From Streptomyces sp. Ru71 (GTDB lineage Bacteria; Actinomycetota; Actinomycetes; Streptomycetales; Streptomycetaceae): a stretch of 64,000 nucleotides of DNA. Each line of letters begins with the position of its first letter. The stretch's first letter is position 1. The notes under the pieces were generated by a model. It was not told where the DNA came from. It saw only the letters and a program-made list of their open reading frames with translations, and searched no databases. Below, piece by piece: positions 53,522 through 61,539 of this stretch. The stretch lies in contig NZ_PQSS01000006.1 in assembly GCF_002920535.1 (NCBI RefSeq), positions 1 through 64,000 of the forward strand, read 5' to 3'. The translations under genes and the position numbers were made by a program.

Positions 53522-54934
53522 ATGTCGATCGACACGGCAAGGGGCATCCTGGGGGACGCCACCGTCGCCGAACTTCAGGCAGGCCTGCGCGGCACCGTCG
53601 TCCGCCCCGGCGACCCGGACTACGACCAGGCCCGCGCCGTCTGGAACGGCGCGCACGACAAGCACCCGGCGCTCGTCGTGCGATGCGCCGGAACCGCGGA
53701 TGTCCTGCGCGCGGTCGAGTTCGCCCGCAGCCAGGATCTGCTCGTCGCCGTGCGCGGCGGCGCGCACAGCATCGCCGGGTTCTCCACCTGCGACGACGGC
53801 ATCGTCATCGACCTGTCCGCCATGAAGGGAGCCGTCGTCCGCCCCCGGCAGCGGCAGGTGGTGGCCCAGGCCGGCATGACCTGGGGGGACCTCGACCACG
53901 AGACGCAGGCCTTCGGCCTCGCCACCACCGGCGGTCTGGTGTCCTCCACCGGGATCTCCGGATTCACCCTCGGCGGCGGTGTGGGCTGGCTGCTGCGCCG
54001 TCACGGCCTGGCCTCCGACAACCTCACGGCGGCGGAGGTCGTCACCGCGGACGGCCGCGTGGTGCGCGCGGATCCTGAAGAGCACTCCGAGCTGTTCTGG
54101 GCCCTGCGGGGCGGCGGCGGGAACTTCGGCGTGGTGACCTCGCTCGAATACCAGCTGCACCCGGTCGGGCCGCAGGTCCTGGCCGGTCTGATCGTCTACC
54201 CCCTGGCCCAGGCCCGCCAGGTGATCACCGGTTGGCGTGAGCTCATCGCGGACGCGCCGGACGAACTGACGACGCTGATCAACCTGACCACGGCACCACC
54301 GCTGCCGTTCCTGCCGCCCGAGGTCCACGGCACCCGTATCGTGGTCCTGGCCGGCATGTACGCGGGCGACCCCGCGAGCGGCGAGACGGCCGTCGCGCCG
54401 TTGCGGACGCTGGGCACGCCCATCGCCGACCTCATGGGGCCGATGCCGTACACCGGAATGCAGTCACTGCTCGACCCGCTGTGGACGCCCGGCGCCCACA
54501 ACTACTTCACGTCGGCCTTCATCGAGCCGACCGACGCCGCGCTCGACGCCGTGCTGCAAGGCCACACGACGACCCCCACGCCCTTCAGCGAGCTGCACAT
54601 GCACCAGTTGGGCGGTGCGTTCGCCCGTGTGCCCGCGGAGGCCACGGCGTTCAGCCAGCGTGATCCGAGCGTGCTCGTCAACGTGATCGCGCGCTCCCCC
54701 GCCGCGGCGGACTTCGACGCCCATGTCGCCTGGGCCCGCCAGACCCGCGACGAGATCGCCGCCCACGGCCAGGGAACCATGTACGTGAACTTCACCGGGG
54801 ACGCCTCCGAGGACAGGGTGCGGGCGTCGTACCCCGGTGCGGTGCACGAGCGGCTCGTACGGGTCAAGGACGCCTACGACCCGACGAACCTCTTCCGCCT
54901 CAACCAGAACATCCGCCCGTCGTCCAAGGTTTGA
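53522..54934 (+). CDS. FAD-binding oxidoreductase (berberine bridge-like)
   Basis: A 470-residue flavoenzyme of the PCMH/BBE type. The FAD-binding N-terminal half contains ALVVRCAGTADVLRAVEFAR, RGGAHSIAGFSTCDDGIVID (His for covalent flavin attachment), and GGLVSSTGISGFTLGGGVGW, where the second, cysteinyl attachment residue seen in bicovalent enzymes is absent. The BBE C-terminal motif is KDAYDPTNLFRLNQNI. Such enzymes oxidise sugars, alcohols or secondary metabolites. AAGGGAG precedes the ATG. It follows the AfsR-like gene by 67 bases and may be its target. Confidence 0.9.
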   Translation: MSIDTARGILGDATVAELQAGLRGTVVRPGDPDYDQARAVWNGAHDKHPALVVRCAGTADVLRAVEFARSQDLLVAVRGGAHSIAGFSTCDDGIVIDLSAMKGAVVRPRQRQVVAQAGMTWGDLDHETQAFGLATTGGLVSSTGISGFTLGGGVGWLLRRHGLASDNLTAAEVVTADGRVVRADPEEHSELFWALRGGGGNFGVVTSLEYQLHPVGPQVLAGLIVYPLAQARQVITGWRELIADAPDELTTLINLTTAPPLPFLPPEVHGTRIVVLAGMYAGDPASGETAVAPLRTLGTPIADLMGPMPYTGMQSLLDPLWTPGAHNYFTSAFIEPTDAALDAVLQGHTTTPTPFSELHMHQLGGAFARVPAEATAFSQRDPSVLVNVIARSPAAADFDAHVAWARQTRDEIAAHGQGTMYVNFTGDASEDRVRASYPGAVHERLVRVKDAYDPTNLFRLNQNIRPSSKV

Positions 54935-54957
54935 CGGGGCGGGGGCAGGACCGGGGA

Positions 54958-55030
54958 CGCGGGTGCGAGGACCGTCTTCTTGAAGACGCGCGCCTCATCA
55001 CGGGTCCGAACCTGCGTCCTCGCACCCGCG
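54958..55030. terminator. Large nested hairpin after the flavoenzyme gene
   Basis: A perfect 15-base inverted repeat (54958-54972 and 55016-55030) encloses 43 bases that contain a second palindrome, GTCTTCTTGAAGAC. It begins 23 bases after the stop. It could act as a terminator, though its loop size is unusual. Confidence 0.6.
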
Positions 55031-55100
55031 GCGGCCCGGCTTCCCGGCGGGGCGGCGCGACGCACGTCCTACCTTGTCCGCGCTCGGCAGACTGCGACGC

Positions 55101-55482
55101 ATGTCCACCGACGTGAGCGGAATGATCGAGCTTTCTCAATACCGGCAACGCTTATGACGCCTTTGCCTGCCTCTTCGGCGTCCGCAACTCCTTTGGGTTC
55201 CGGCCGCTGTCCGAGGACCGCGGCCTGCCGGAGGACGCTTCCGAAGGACTGCGAGAGGCGTTCGACGCCTGGGGTGAGCCACGAGACGCACACGGCACGA
55301 CGTGGATCAGCTGGGCCGAGTTGGCAGCCGCCGACTGGGACGAGACCGATCGGTCCGGCACACTCAGCCGAAGCACCGTGGCCGGGATGGGATCCCACTG
55401 GGCGCCTGTCTGGGAGGTAATGAAGACCCTGGCCGAGCTGCATGGCGCAGAGAACGTGCGCCTCGTGGTCTGGTTCGACTGA
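55101..55482 (+). pseudogene. Broken hypothetical gene (frameshift and internal loss)
   Basis: An ATG at 55101 starts MSTDVSGMIELSQ but closes after 18 codons. The next frame, without a start codon of its own, reads NTGNAYDAFACLFGVRNSFG from 55138, then PEDASEGLREAFDAWG, TTWISWAELAAADWDETD, SHWAPVWEVMKTLAELHG and ends LVVWFD at 55482. Together they look like one conserved actinobacterial protein from which a stretch after MIEL was deleted with a shift of frame. Family and function unknown. Confidence 0.6.
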
Positions 55483-55653
55483 TCACGGAGCTCCCCTCGC
55501 CACGGTGCAGCGACTCCTGGCGTCGCTGTTTGCTGTGACATCCGGTAAGAGGGGCAGGGCGGTTGGTTACTTGGGTGCGTTATCGGAGCCGGCACAACCG
55601 GCGCACTGTGGCGAACTTCGTCCGACTGGCGGTGGGTTGACTGCGAGGGTGGC

Positions 55654-55672
55654 TGTAACAGAAGCTGTTGCA
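55654..55672 (+). promoter_or_regulatory. Rrf2 operator at its own promoter
   Basis: TGTAACAGAAGCTGTTGCA lies 17 bases before the regulator's start codon. The same pattern occurs at 56162 before the next gene. The dyad centre and its overlap with the leader suggest autorepression. Confidence 0.75.
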
Positions 55673-55689
55673 ACCAATAAGGAGGGGCG

Positions 55690-56118
55690 ATGGCGGCGAA
55701 CAGTCGATTGACCATCGCGACGCATGCACTGGCCTGGATGGCGCTGGCGCAGCGCCGCGGCCAGGACGTTCTCACGTCGGAGCAGATCGCGGCCAGTGTC
55801 AACACCAACCCGGTGATCATCCGACGCAGCCTCGGTGACCTGCGACGAGCCGGCCTGGTGGAGGTCCGTCACGGCGCCGGTGCGGGTTGGAGTCTGGCCC
55901 GCGAGCCCGAGGGAATCACCCTGCTTGAGGTGTATGACGCCGTCGATGCGCAGCCACCGTTCGGCCTGCACCGCGCCGAGCCCAATCTGGAGTGTCCGGT
56001 CGGTCGAGGCATCCGGCCCGCCCTGAGCGGCGTCTACGGCCGGGTCGAGCAGGCCATGCGGCGGGAGCTGGCTGACACGTCGATCGCCGATGTTCTGCGC
56101 GAGACGCTGGTGAACTAG
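55690..56118 (+). CDS. Rrf2 family transcriptional regulator
   Basis: A 142-residue winged-helix protein: RLTIATHALAWMALAQRRGQ, VLTSEQIAASVNTNPVIIRR and LEVRHGAGAGWSLA-like LVEVRHGAGAGWSLAREPEG. It has a single cysteine in the region where Fe-S Rrf2 proteins have three, so it is likely of the cluster-free (YwnA/CymR-like) kind, perhaps a thiol or small-molecule sensor. AAGGAGG precedes the ATG. Identical operators before this gene and the NIPSNAP gene strongly suggest it represses both. Confidence 0.9.
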   Translation: MAANSRLTIATHALAWMALAQRRGQDVLTSEQIAASVNTNPVIIRRSLGDLRRAGLVEVRHGAGAGWSLAREPEGITLLEVYDAVDAQPPFGLHRAEPNLECPVGRGIRPALSGVYGRVEQAMRRELADTSIADVLRETLVN

Positions 56119-56161
56119 CCGACAGACCGGTAGTCAGTCAGGCGGCCGCCATACCGCTTGT

Positions 56162-56180
56162 TGTAACAGAATTTGTTCCA
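56162..56180 (+). promoter_or_regulatory. Rrf2 operator at the NIPSNAP gene
   Basis: TGTAACAGAATTTGTTCCA differs from the site at 55654 in three of 19 positions and lies 24 bases before the GTG start at 56205. Confidence 0.75.
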
Positions 56181-56204
56181 TCGACCGTGCGAGGAGTAAG
56201 ACCG

Positions 56205-56942
56205 GTGACAGCCCTACGGTGTCCAGTCGTCGAACTGCGGCAGTACACGCTGCACCCAGGACAACGCGACGTCCTGATCGATCTGTTCGACCGTGAGTTC
56301 GTCGAATCCCAGGAGGCAGTGGGTGCGAGCGTCCTCGGGCAATTCCGTGACCTGGACGACCCTGATCGGTTCGTCTGGCTCCGCGGCTTCGACGACATGC
56401 CGCGGCGTGCCCGTGCCCTGGAGAGCTTCTACGGCGGGCCGGTGTGGCAGGCGCACCGCGACGCGGCGAACGCGACGATGATCGACTCCGATGACGTACT
56501 GCTGCTGCGGCCGGCCTCGGTGCGCGGCGGGTTCCCTGTGCAGGTCAGCGCCCGGCCAGTCCCCGGCAAGCCGGCGCCATCGCCACCGTCGCTCCTCCTC
56601 GCCACAATCTGCTACGGCAACAGTCCATTTGACACGACGTTCGTCGAGTTCTTCGAGCAGCGTGTGCAACCCGTACTGGCCGAGACCGGCGCCGAACCGA
56701 TCGCGTACCTGCAGTCGGAGCACTCCGCGAACACCTTCCCGGCGCTGCCAGTACGGACGAACGAGGAGGTCTTCGTATGGTTTGCGCGATTCACCGACGA
56801 GGGGCACATCGACCGCCACCTGAACCTCCTGGAGCGTTCTGAACGCTGGCACAAGGAAGTCCTGCCGACACTTTCACAACGGTGGGCCAGACCTCTGCAC
56901 CGCCTACGGCTCGCACCCACCGAGCGGTCGATGCTGCGGTGA
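56205..56942 (+). CDS. NIPSNAP family protein
   Basis: A 245-residue protein with two NIPSNAP-like (dimeric alpha-beta barrel) modules. The first begins VVELRQYTLHPGQRDVLIDL and includes RFVWLRGFDDMPRRARALES, FYGGPVWQAHRDAANATMID; the second spans LATICYGNSPFDTTFVEFFE to VFVWFARFTDEGHIDRHLNL. These proteins resemble heme-degrading or quinol monooxygenase folds, but biochemistry is poorly known. It is controlled with the Rrf2 regulator through a shared operator. GTG 56205 follows GAGGAG by eight bases; a GTG six codons earlier lacks such a site. Confidence 0.88.
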   Translation: MTALRCPVVELRQYTLHPGQRDVLIDLFDREFVESQEAVGASVLGQFRDLDDPDRFVWLRGFDDMPRRARALESFYGGPVWQAHRDAANATMIDSDDVLLLRPASVRGGFPVQVSARPVPGKPAPSPPSLLLATICYGNSPFDTTFVEFFEQRVQPVLAETGAEPIAYLQSEHSANTFPALPVRTNEEVFVWFARFTDEGHIDRHLNLLERSERWHKEVLPTLSQRWARPLHRLRLAPTERSMLR

Positions 56943-57180
56943 AGTCCCCTCCACGACGGCCACAGCCCCTGGCCACGAGCGCACTGGTACGGCGCCGTAC
57001 CGCTTGTGGCCCGAACTCCGCCCCGACCGGCCGACACCAATGATGGCCAGTCCCGTCGCGATCGGGGCGGTTGTGCAGCTGCTGGCCGCCGCCGTCAAGG
57101 AGGGTGCTCGTCCTTGATGAGCGGCGTGCCGGCCGGCACCGCCTAGCGGCTATTGACCTGGCGGCGGGGTCCGGTCGCGG

Positions 57181-57921
57181 CTAGCGCAGGTGCCGGGCGA
57201 GGAATCTGCCCGCTTCGTCGCCTGCGAACTTCGGGACGCCGGTGTGCCCGCCCATGTTGGCGTGCAGCGTCTTCTCCTCGGAGCCGAAGGCGTCGAACAG
57301 GTCCAGGGCCGCCTGCCGGTCGTTGCCTTCGTCGTCCCACTGCAGCAGGACGTGCAGAGGAATGGTGACCTGGCGGGCCTCCTCGAACATGACGCGAGGG
57401 ACGAAACTCCCGGCGAACAGAACAGCGGCCGAGATGCGCGGCTCGACCGCCGCCAGCCGGGTACCGATGGAGATCACTCCCCCCGAGTACCCGACCGGGC
57501 CGCCGATTTCGGGCAGCGCCAGGAGGGCGTCCAGCGCGGCCTGCCATTCCGGGACCGCCTTCTCGACCAGCGGGAGGATGAGGGCGTCGACAATCTCGTC
57601 GCTGACGGGCTCGCCGGCCTGCATCACCCGGCGCAGGTCGGCGCGGGCCTGGTCGAGGGCGGCCCAACTGGGCCGGTCACCGCTTCCAGGGAGCTCGATG
57701 GTGGCCGTGGCGAAGCCGTCCGCCGCGGAGTGCCGAGCTCGGGCCACCAGCCGGGGGTACGCCTTGCGCAGTCCGAGCGGAGGGGGGCTGAGCAGGATCA
57801 GCGGCGCCGGCGCGGACGCGGAAGCGGATTCAGGCGTCCACAGGATGCCGGGGATCTCGCCGAGGGTGAATTCGCGCTCAAGGACAGCGTCGTCGAGGCG
57901 CTGTTCAGAAGTGAAGTGCAT
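57181..57921 (-). CDS. Alpha/beta hydrolase (dienelactone hydrolase-like)
   Basis: A 246-residue hydrolase. The nucleophile elbow is GYSGG (Ser), the acid lies in LLQWDDEGND and the catalytic histidine in MGGHTGVPKF. The N-terminal segment PLILLSPPPLGLRKAYPRLV and the helical stretch EWQAALDALLALPEIGGPVG match dienelactone hydrolase-like small esterases of the cytoplasm. Substrate unknown. The start ATG is preceded by a short spacer; a longer N-terminus is possible but not conserved-looking. The genes on both sides run independently. Confidence 0.85.
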   Translation of the reverse strand: MHFTSEQRLDDAVLEREFTLGEIPGILWTPESASASAPAPLILLSPPPLGLRKAYPRLVARARHSAADGFATATIELPGSGDRPSWAALDQARADLRRVMQAGEPVSDEIVDALILPLVEKAVPEWQAALDALLALPEIGGPVGYSGGVISIGTRLAAVEPRISAAVLFAGSFVPRVMFEEARQVTIPLHVLLQWDDEGNDRQAALDLFDAFGSEEKTLHANMGGHTGVPKFAGDEAGRFLARHLR

Positions 57922-58178
57922 GGTCGTGCCTTTCGGGAGTGCACAGAACGGCGCTCCCGGACGACGACCTATCGCCCGACCGTGACCCCGGAGGAGAGCA
58001 CCCACGTCGATACGTTCACGGGTACCACCTCCTTGTTCTCTCGCACGGCCTCCGGAAGATTAGCAGACGTTCGGTGGCACCGGACACGAACTGGTAGCCG
58101 GGCCACAGACCTGCCCGTGATCAGCACCGAACGACCGGAACAGCCCGCCGGGGAATCCAACGGGCCGTCACGAAGGGT

Positions 58179-58196
58179 CGAGGCTGGGGGGCCTCG
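58179..58196 (-). terminator. Hairpin after the Rid-family gene
   Basis: CGAGGC and GCCTCG flank a six-base loop, five bases beyond the stop codon on the minus strand. The stem is short. Confidence 0.45.
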
Positions 58197-58200
58197 TGCC

Positions 58201-58611
58201 TCAGCGGATGAGACCGATCGCCTCGATCTCGATCATCCACTCGGGATCGGCGAGTGAGGAGACCTCGACGAACGACTCCGCGGGATGCGGCTTGTCCGGG
58301 AAGTACTCCGCGCGCAGTCTGGCGAAGACGTCCTGCTGCGTGATGTCAGTGACGAACACCGTCGCCTTGACGGTGTCGGCGAGGCTGGAGCCCGCGTTGG
58401 TCAGCACCGTGGACAGGTTCGCGAGCGCCTGACGGGCCTGGGCCTCGAAGTCCCCCACGCCGACCGTGGCCCCTTGGGCGTCGATCGGAGCCTGTCCCGA
58501 TGTGAAGACCAGGTTCCCGACCTGGATGCCAAGCGAGATGCCAGCCGACTCGTACCAGTCGGACTCCGCGGAAACACGCACACGTTCGACGGCAGGCTGT
58601 GTAACGGACAT
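58201..58611 (-). CDS. Rid (YjgF/YER057c/UK114) family protein lacking the catalytic arginine
   Basis: A 136-residue trimeric Rid-fold protein: GNLVFTSGQAPIDAQGATVG, ARQALANLSTVLTNAGSSLA, VKATVFVTDITQQDVFARLR, and EVSSLADPEWMIEIEAIG. In RidA proper an arginine in PARxxVEV deaminates reactive enamines/imines; here the corresponding segment is HPAESFVEVSSL without arginine, which places it in one of the other Rid subfamilies of unknown function. No operon partner is evident. Confidence 0.9.
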   Translation of the reverse strand: MSVTQPAVERVRVSAESDWYESAGISLGIQVGNLVFTSGQAPIDAQGATVGVGDFEAQARQALANLSTVLTNAGSSLADTVKATVFVTDITQQDVFARLRAEYFPDKPHPAESFVEVSSLADPEWMIEIEAIGLIR

Positions 58612-58860
58612 GGTGATGACACTCCCTCAAATGCTTGTCGGCGAAGCCGAGTGCCGCGATCGGCACCCGACATGACCCACACTCGACAGCCACGGGAGGG
58701 CGTGATCCATTCCTGGCGGGCCGACGCGGTCCCGCAGGGAAACGGTCGGTCGGACAGGACAGCCTGGCGGCGGTGCGCCGGCTTCACCTGCTGGGGCTCC
58801 CACCGCACCCTGCCGTGATCCCCGGGCCACCTCCCCCGCGGCCACGACGTCGGGGGCGCC

Positions 58861-59397
58861 TCAGCGGGGCTCCAGCACCTCCAGGGCGCCGGTCTGGGTG
58901 TCGTAGCTGCGAAGGGTCGTGAGCCGGGCCGACAGCGGTGGCGACGGCAGCAGCTCAAGGATCCGCCGGTCGGCGAAGGCACCGGCCCGCTGAGTCCGGC
59001 CGAGGGTGATGTGCGGGCTCCAGTTCCCAGGGTGGTGAAAGGGGTTGAGGGTCCGGGGCCGGCTGTCCGAGGCCACCGCCTCCCATACCCGTCGGTGCAA
59101 GCCGGCCAGGGCGGGGTCGAGTTCCAGCCCCCAGGCCAGCACCGAGGTGGGCCGCTCGAAGCGGACCACGCCGGTGAACCGAACCGGCATGGGCAGGGCG
59201 GCAGCCGCCTCGGCGAGCTCCCAGCGAATCGGGGCGGTCAGCTCCGGACAGGAGGCCAGCGTGAGATGCGGGCAGTTGGTCGGTGAGCGGAGGCGTGCCT
59301 GACTGGGCAGCCCCGCTTCCGCGAGCCGCCGCCAGGCCTCCCGGACCGCCAGGTCTGCCTCCTCGTCCAACAGGAGCTCGACCGTACGCACCGCCAC
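58861..59397 (-). CDS. thpR: RNA 2',3'-cyclic phosphodiesterase (2H/LigT family)
   Basis: A 178-residue 2H phosphoesterase with the two signature H-x-T-x motifs, HLTLAS (about residue 44) and HITLGR (about residue 128), symmetrically placed. The N-terminus TVELLLDEEADLAVREAWRR fits the family. It hydrolyses 2',3'-cyclic phosphates on RNA to 2'-phosphates (or related nucleotides) in the cytoplasm. The gene stands alone. Confidence 0.88.
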   Translation of the reverse strand: MAVRTVELLLDEEADLAVREAWRRLAEAGLPSQARLRSPTNCPHLTLASCPELTAPIRWELAEAAAALPMPVRFTGVVRFERPTSVLAWGLELDPALAGLHRRVWEAVASDSRPRTLNPFHHPGNWSPHITLGRTQRAGAFADRRILELLPSPPLSARLTTLRSYDTQTGALEVLEPR

Positions 59398-59589
59398 AGC
59401 CTAGCGGCGATCACCTGGTGCTTCGGAGCCTGGTGATCTTCCACCCGTCCGTGCCGACCAGGGAAGGTTGGTGATCGGCGTCGATCACGTCACCAAGCGG
59501 GTGCTCGTGCCGGTGGCGGCCATGCTCCTGCCGGAGCGTGACCGCCACCCTCGTCGTTTCGATGATGTGCCTCGACGGGTGTGCGCCTG

Positions 59590-61155
59590 TCAGACCGTGG
59601 CGAGGCGGGCCAGCAGCGCCTGGCCGTCGGGGACACCGAGGCCGGTGCAGGCGTCCCAGCCGGACGTGGCCGCGAAGTCGCCGATGTCGCCCTGCGTGAT
59701 GTCACGGAAGCCGGCCGGGCTCACCCCGGGTGTCGCGCCGTCGTACAGCACGGGCTGGAGCATGCCGAGCGGGCGGCCGAGTGCCTCGGCGAGACGGACG
59801 GTCAGCGCGGCCCAGAGGGGGGCCACGGCGCTGGTGCCGCCGATGACCTCGTCCTGACCGTGGATGAGTACCTGGTATCCGCTCCTCGGGGAGGCGTCGC
59901 CCGCCACGTCGGGCACGCCGCGCCGGCGGACCTGGCCGTCACCGTTGGGCACGCCGACGTTCGCCTGCCAGCTGGGCTGCTTGAACGCGCGGCTGACGCC
60001 GCCGCCGGAGGCGGACCCGTCGCCGTCGTTCCACACGATCTCGGAGGTGATGGTGCCGCTGACCGGGTCGGCGTCCAGGCGCGTACCGCCGCAGGCGAGG
60101 GCGCGAGGGCTCGAAGCGGGGAAGTCGGTGTGCGGCTTGCCCGTCGGGTCGCCGTCGCTGCTGCCGTTGTCACCGGCAGCCACACAGACGGTGACGCCCA
60201 TGGCGGCGGCGTCGGCCAGCGTGGCGTCGAGGATCGCGCGGCCCTGGGCCGTCCACCGGTCCTCGCGCTGACCCCAGCTGATGCTCACTGCCGTGGGCGT
60301 GGGGTCGGCGAACACCGCGGTGCTGATGGCGTCGGCGAAGCCCTGGGCGCTGTTCTCCGCGAAGTACACGACTTGGCGGGCACCGGGCGCCAGCGCGCCG
60401 ATCACCTCGATGTCGAGCATCACTTCGCCGTCGGCGGGGTCGCCCGGTGCGTTACTGCCGTTGCCCACCTCGACGACCTCCACCTGTGGCGTGGGGATGC
60501 CCAGCTTGGTGAAGTACGCGTCCAGGTCGCCTTCCGGGATCCCTCCGCCGAGTTCGATGACGCCGATCGTGTGACCGCTGCCGTCCGTACCGGGAGGGAA
60601 GCGGTAGATCTTGCCGAGGTCGACGGGCGAGTACGACGTGTGCGCGGCATGGGGCTGCATGCGCTGCATGTGCGGGCGGGCCTGCGGTCTGTTGTCCAGG
60701 CCTGTCACGCCGATCACCACGCCGTCCCACTCGGGCAGGATGCGCAGGTCGCCGGTCCGCTGCCGGTGCTCCACCATGCGCCCCTGGTCCGCCGGGTCGG
60801 GGGTCATGACGTTGGTCAGCGAGTCGGCCTGCACCACGGACCGCAGCTCACCGAGGGTTCCGGATATCTTGATCCGGCGTGAGGCAGGATCGATGTGCGT
60901 CACCGTCAGTCCGTGCTGCTCGGCTGTCCGCTTCACCATGTCGATGTCGGCCGGGTCGGCGCCGTAACGGGCGGCCAGTTCGTCCCGTGTGATGGTGTTC
61001 GGTCCTTCGACCAGGTCATCGGGGATCTCGCTGCGACGGCGCAGCACCAGCATGATCTCGATGCGTTCCGAATCGTTCACCGCTCCGGCCGGGCGCGCAT
61101 CCGCGTGGGCGCTGCGCTCACTGCCCCGGAGGGGGACCATCTGCGTGTTGTCCAT
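59590..61155 (-). CDS. S53 family serine-carboxyl peptidase (kumamolisin-like)
   Basis: A 521-residue protease zymogen. The N-terminal pro-domain (about 1-150) is the pro-kumamolisin type: ERIEIMLVLRRRSEIPDDLV, SRRIKISGTLGELRSV. The catalytic part has Glu and Asp in GEVMLDIEVIGALAPGA, the oxyanion Asp in AAGDNGSSDGDP, and the nucleophile in GGTSAVAPLWAAL. A calcium site is expected near DITQGDIGDFAATSGWDACT. No signal peptide is visible, unusual for a family active at acid pH outside the cell; related actinobacterial enzymes share this feature. The ATG at 61155 is chosen, with 61191 as an alternative. Confidence 0.88.
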   Translation of the reverse strand: MDNTQMVPLRGSERSAHADARPAGAVNDSERIEIMLVLRRRSEIPDDLVEGPNTITRDELAARYGADPADIDMVKRTAEQHGLTVTHIDPASRRIKISGTLGELRSVVQADSLTNVMTPDPADQGRMVEHRQRTGDLRILPEWDGVVIGVTGLDNRPQARPHMQRMQPHAAHTSYSPVDLGKIYRFPPGTDGSGHTIGVIELGGGIPEGDLDAYFTKLGIPTPQVEVVEVGNGSNAPGDPADGEVMLDIEVIGALAPGARQVVYFAENSAQGFADAISTAVFADPTPTAVSISWGQREDRWTAQGRAILDATLADAAAMGVTVCVAAGDNGSSDGDPTGKPHTDFPASSPRALACGGTRLDADPVSGTITSEIVWNDGDGSASGGGVSRAFKQPSWQANVGVPNGDGQVRRRGVPDVAGDASPRSGYQVLIHGQDEVIGGTSAVAPLWAALTVRLAEALGRPLGMLQPVLYDGATPGVSPAGFRDITQGDIGDFAATSGWDACTGLGVPDGQALLARLATV

Positions 61156-61539
61156 GGCGTCGAGCGTTACACCGGTGTGGGTGATTCGCACGCCGTGCGA
61201 TTACCGAGCGTAGCGATGACCAGGACAGCGACCGCACTCTCCCTGCAGCGCGTCAGCCCGCGACTGCGGCCGTTCCACCAGGCCTCTTGAGCCGCTGTGC
61301 CCAATCTGCTCCGTGAGGATCTCTTCGGTACGCACGCGTCCGGCGGGCGACGCCACCGGCACACTGGGGGTGCCGCCCTCGCGACGTTCCAGCACGTCAA
61401 CGCCCTACTCGATGCGCACCTCGCGATCACGGCAGATGCCCGATGAGCGCAACGCCGCTGCCACCCCGCTGCCCACGAGCAAGCTCGGCGGGCGCGGGAC
61501 GCGGAGTAGATTTAAGAGCAGCGACTGACAGGAACGCGT
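61156..61539. other. Divergent promoter region
   Basis: About 380 bases between the S53 peptidase and PAS-SpoIIE genes, divergent. No additional gene is supported. AGGA just before the GTG at 61540 is the only clear signal. Confidence 0.45.

Noticed and set aside
57122..57180. Possible gene or RNA between NIPSNAP and the hydrolase
   Set aside because: No coding frame or hairpin of note in this short stretch.
59398..59589. Plus-strand frame with VIGVDHVTKRVLVPVAAMLL
   Set aside because: Looks protein-like for about 40 codons but has no family, no full length and overlaps the S53 gene end; too weak to list.
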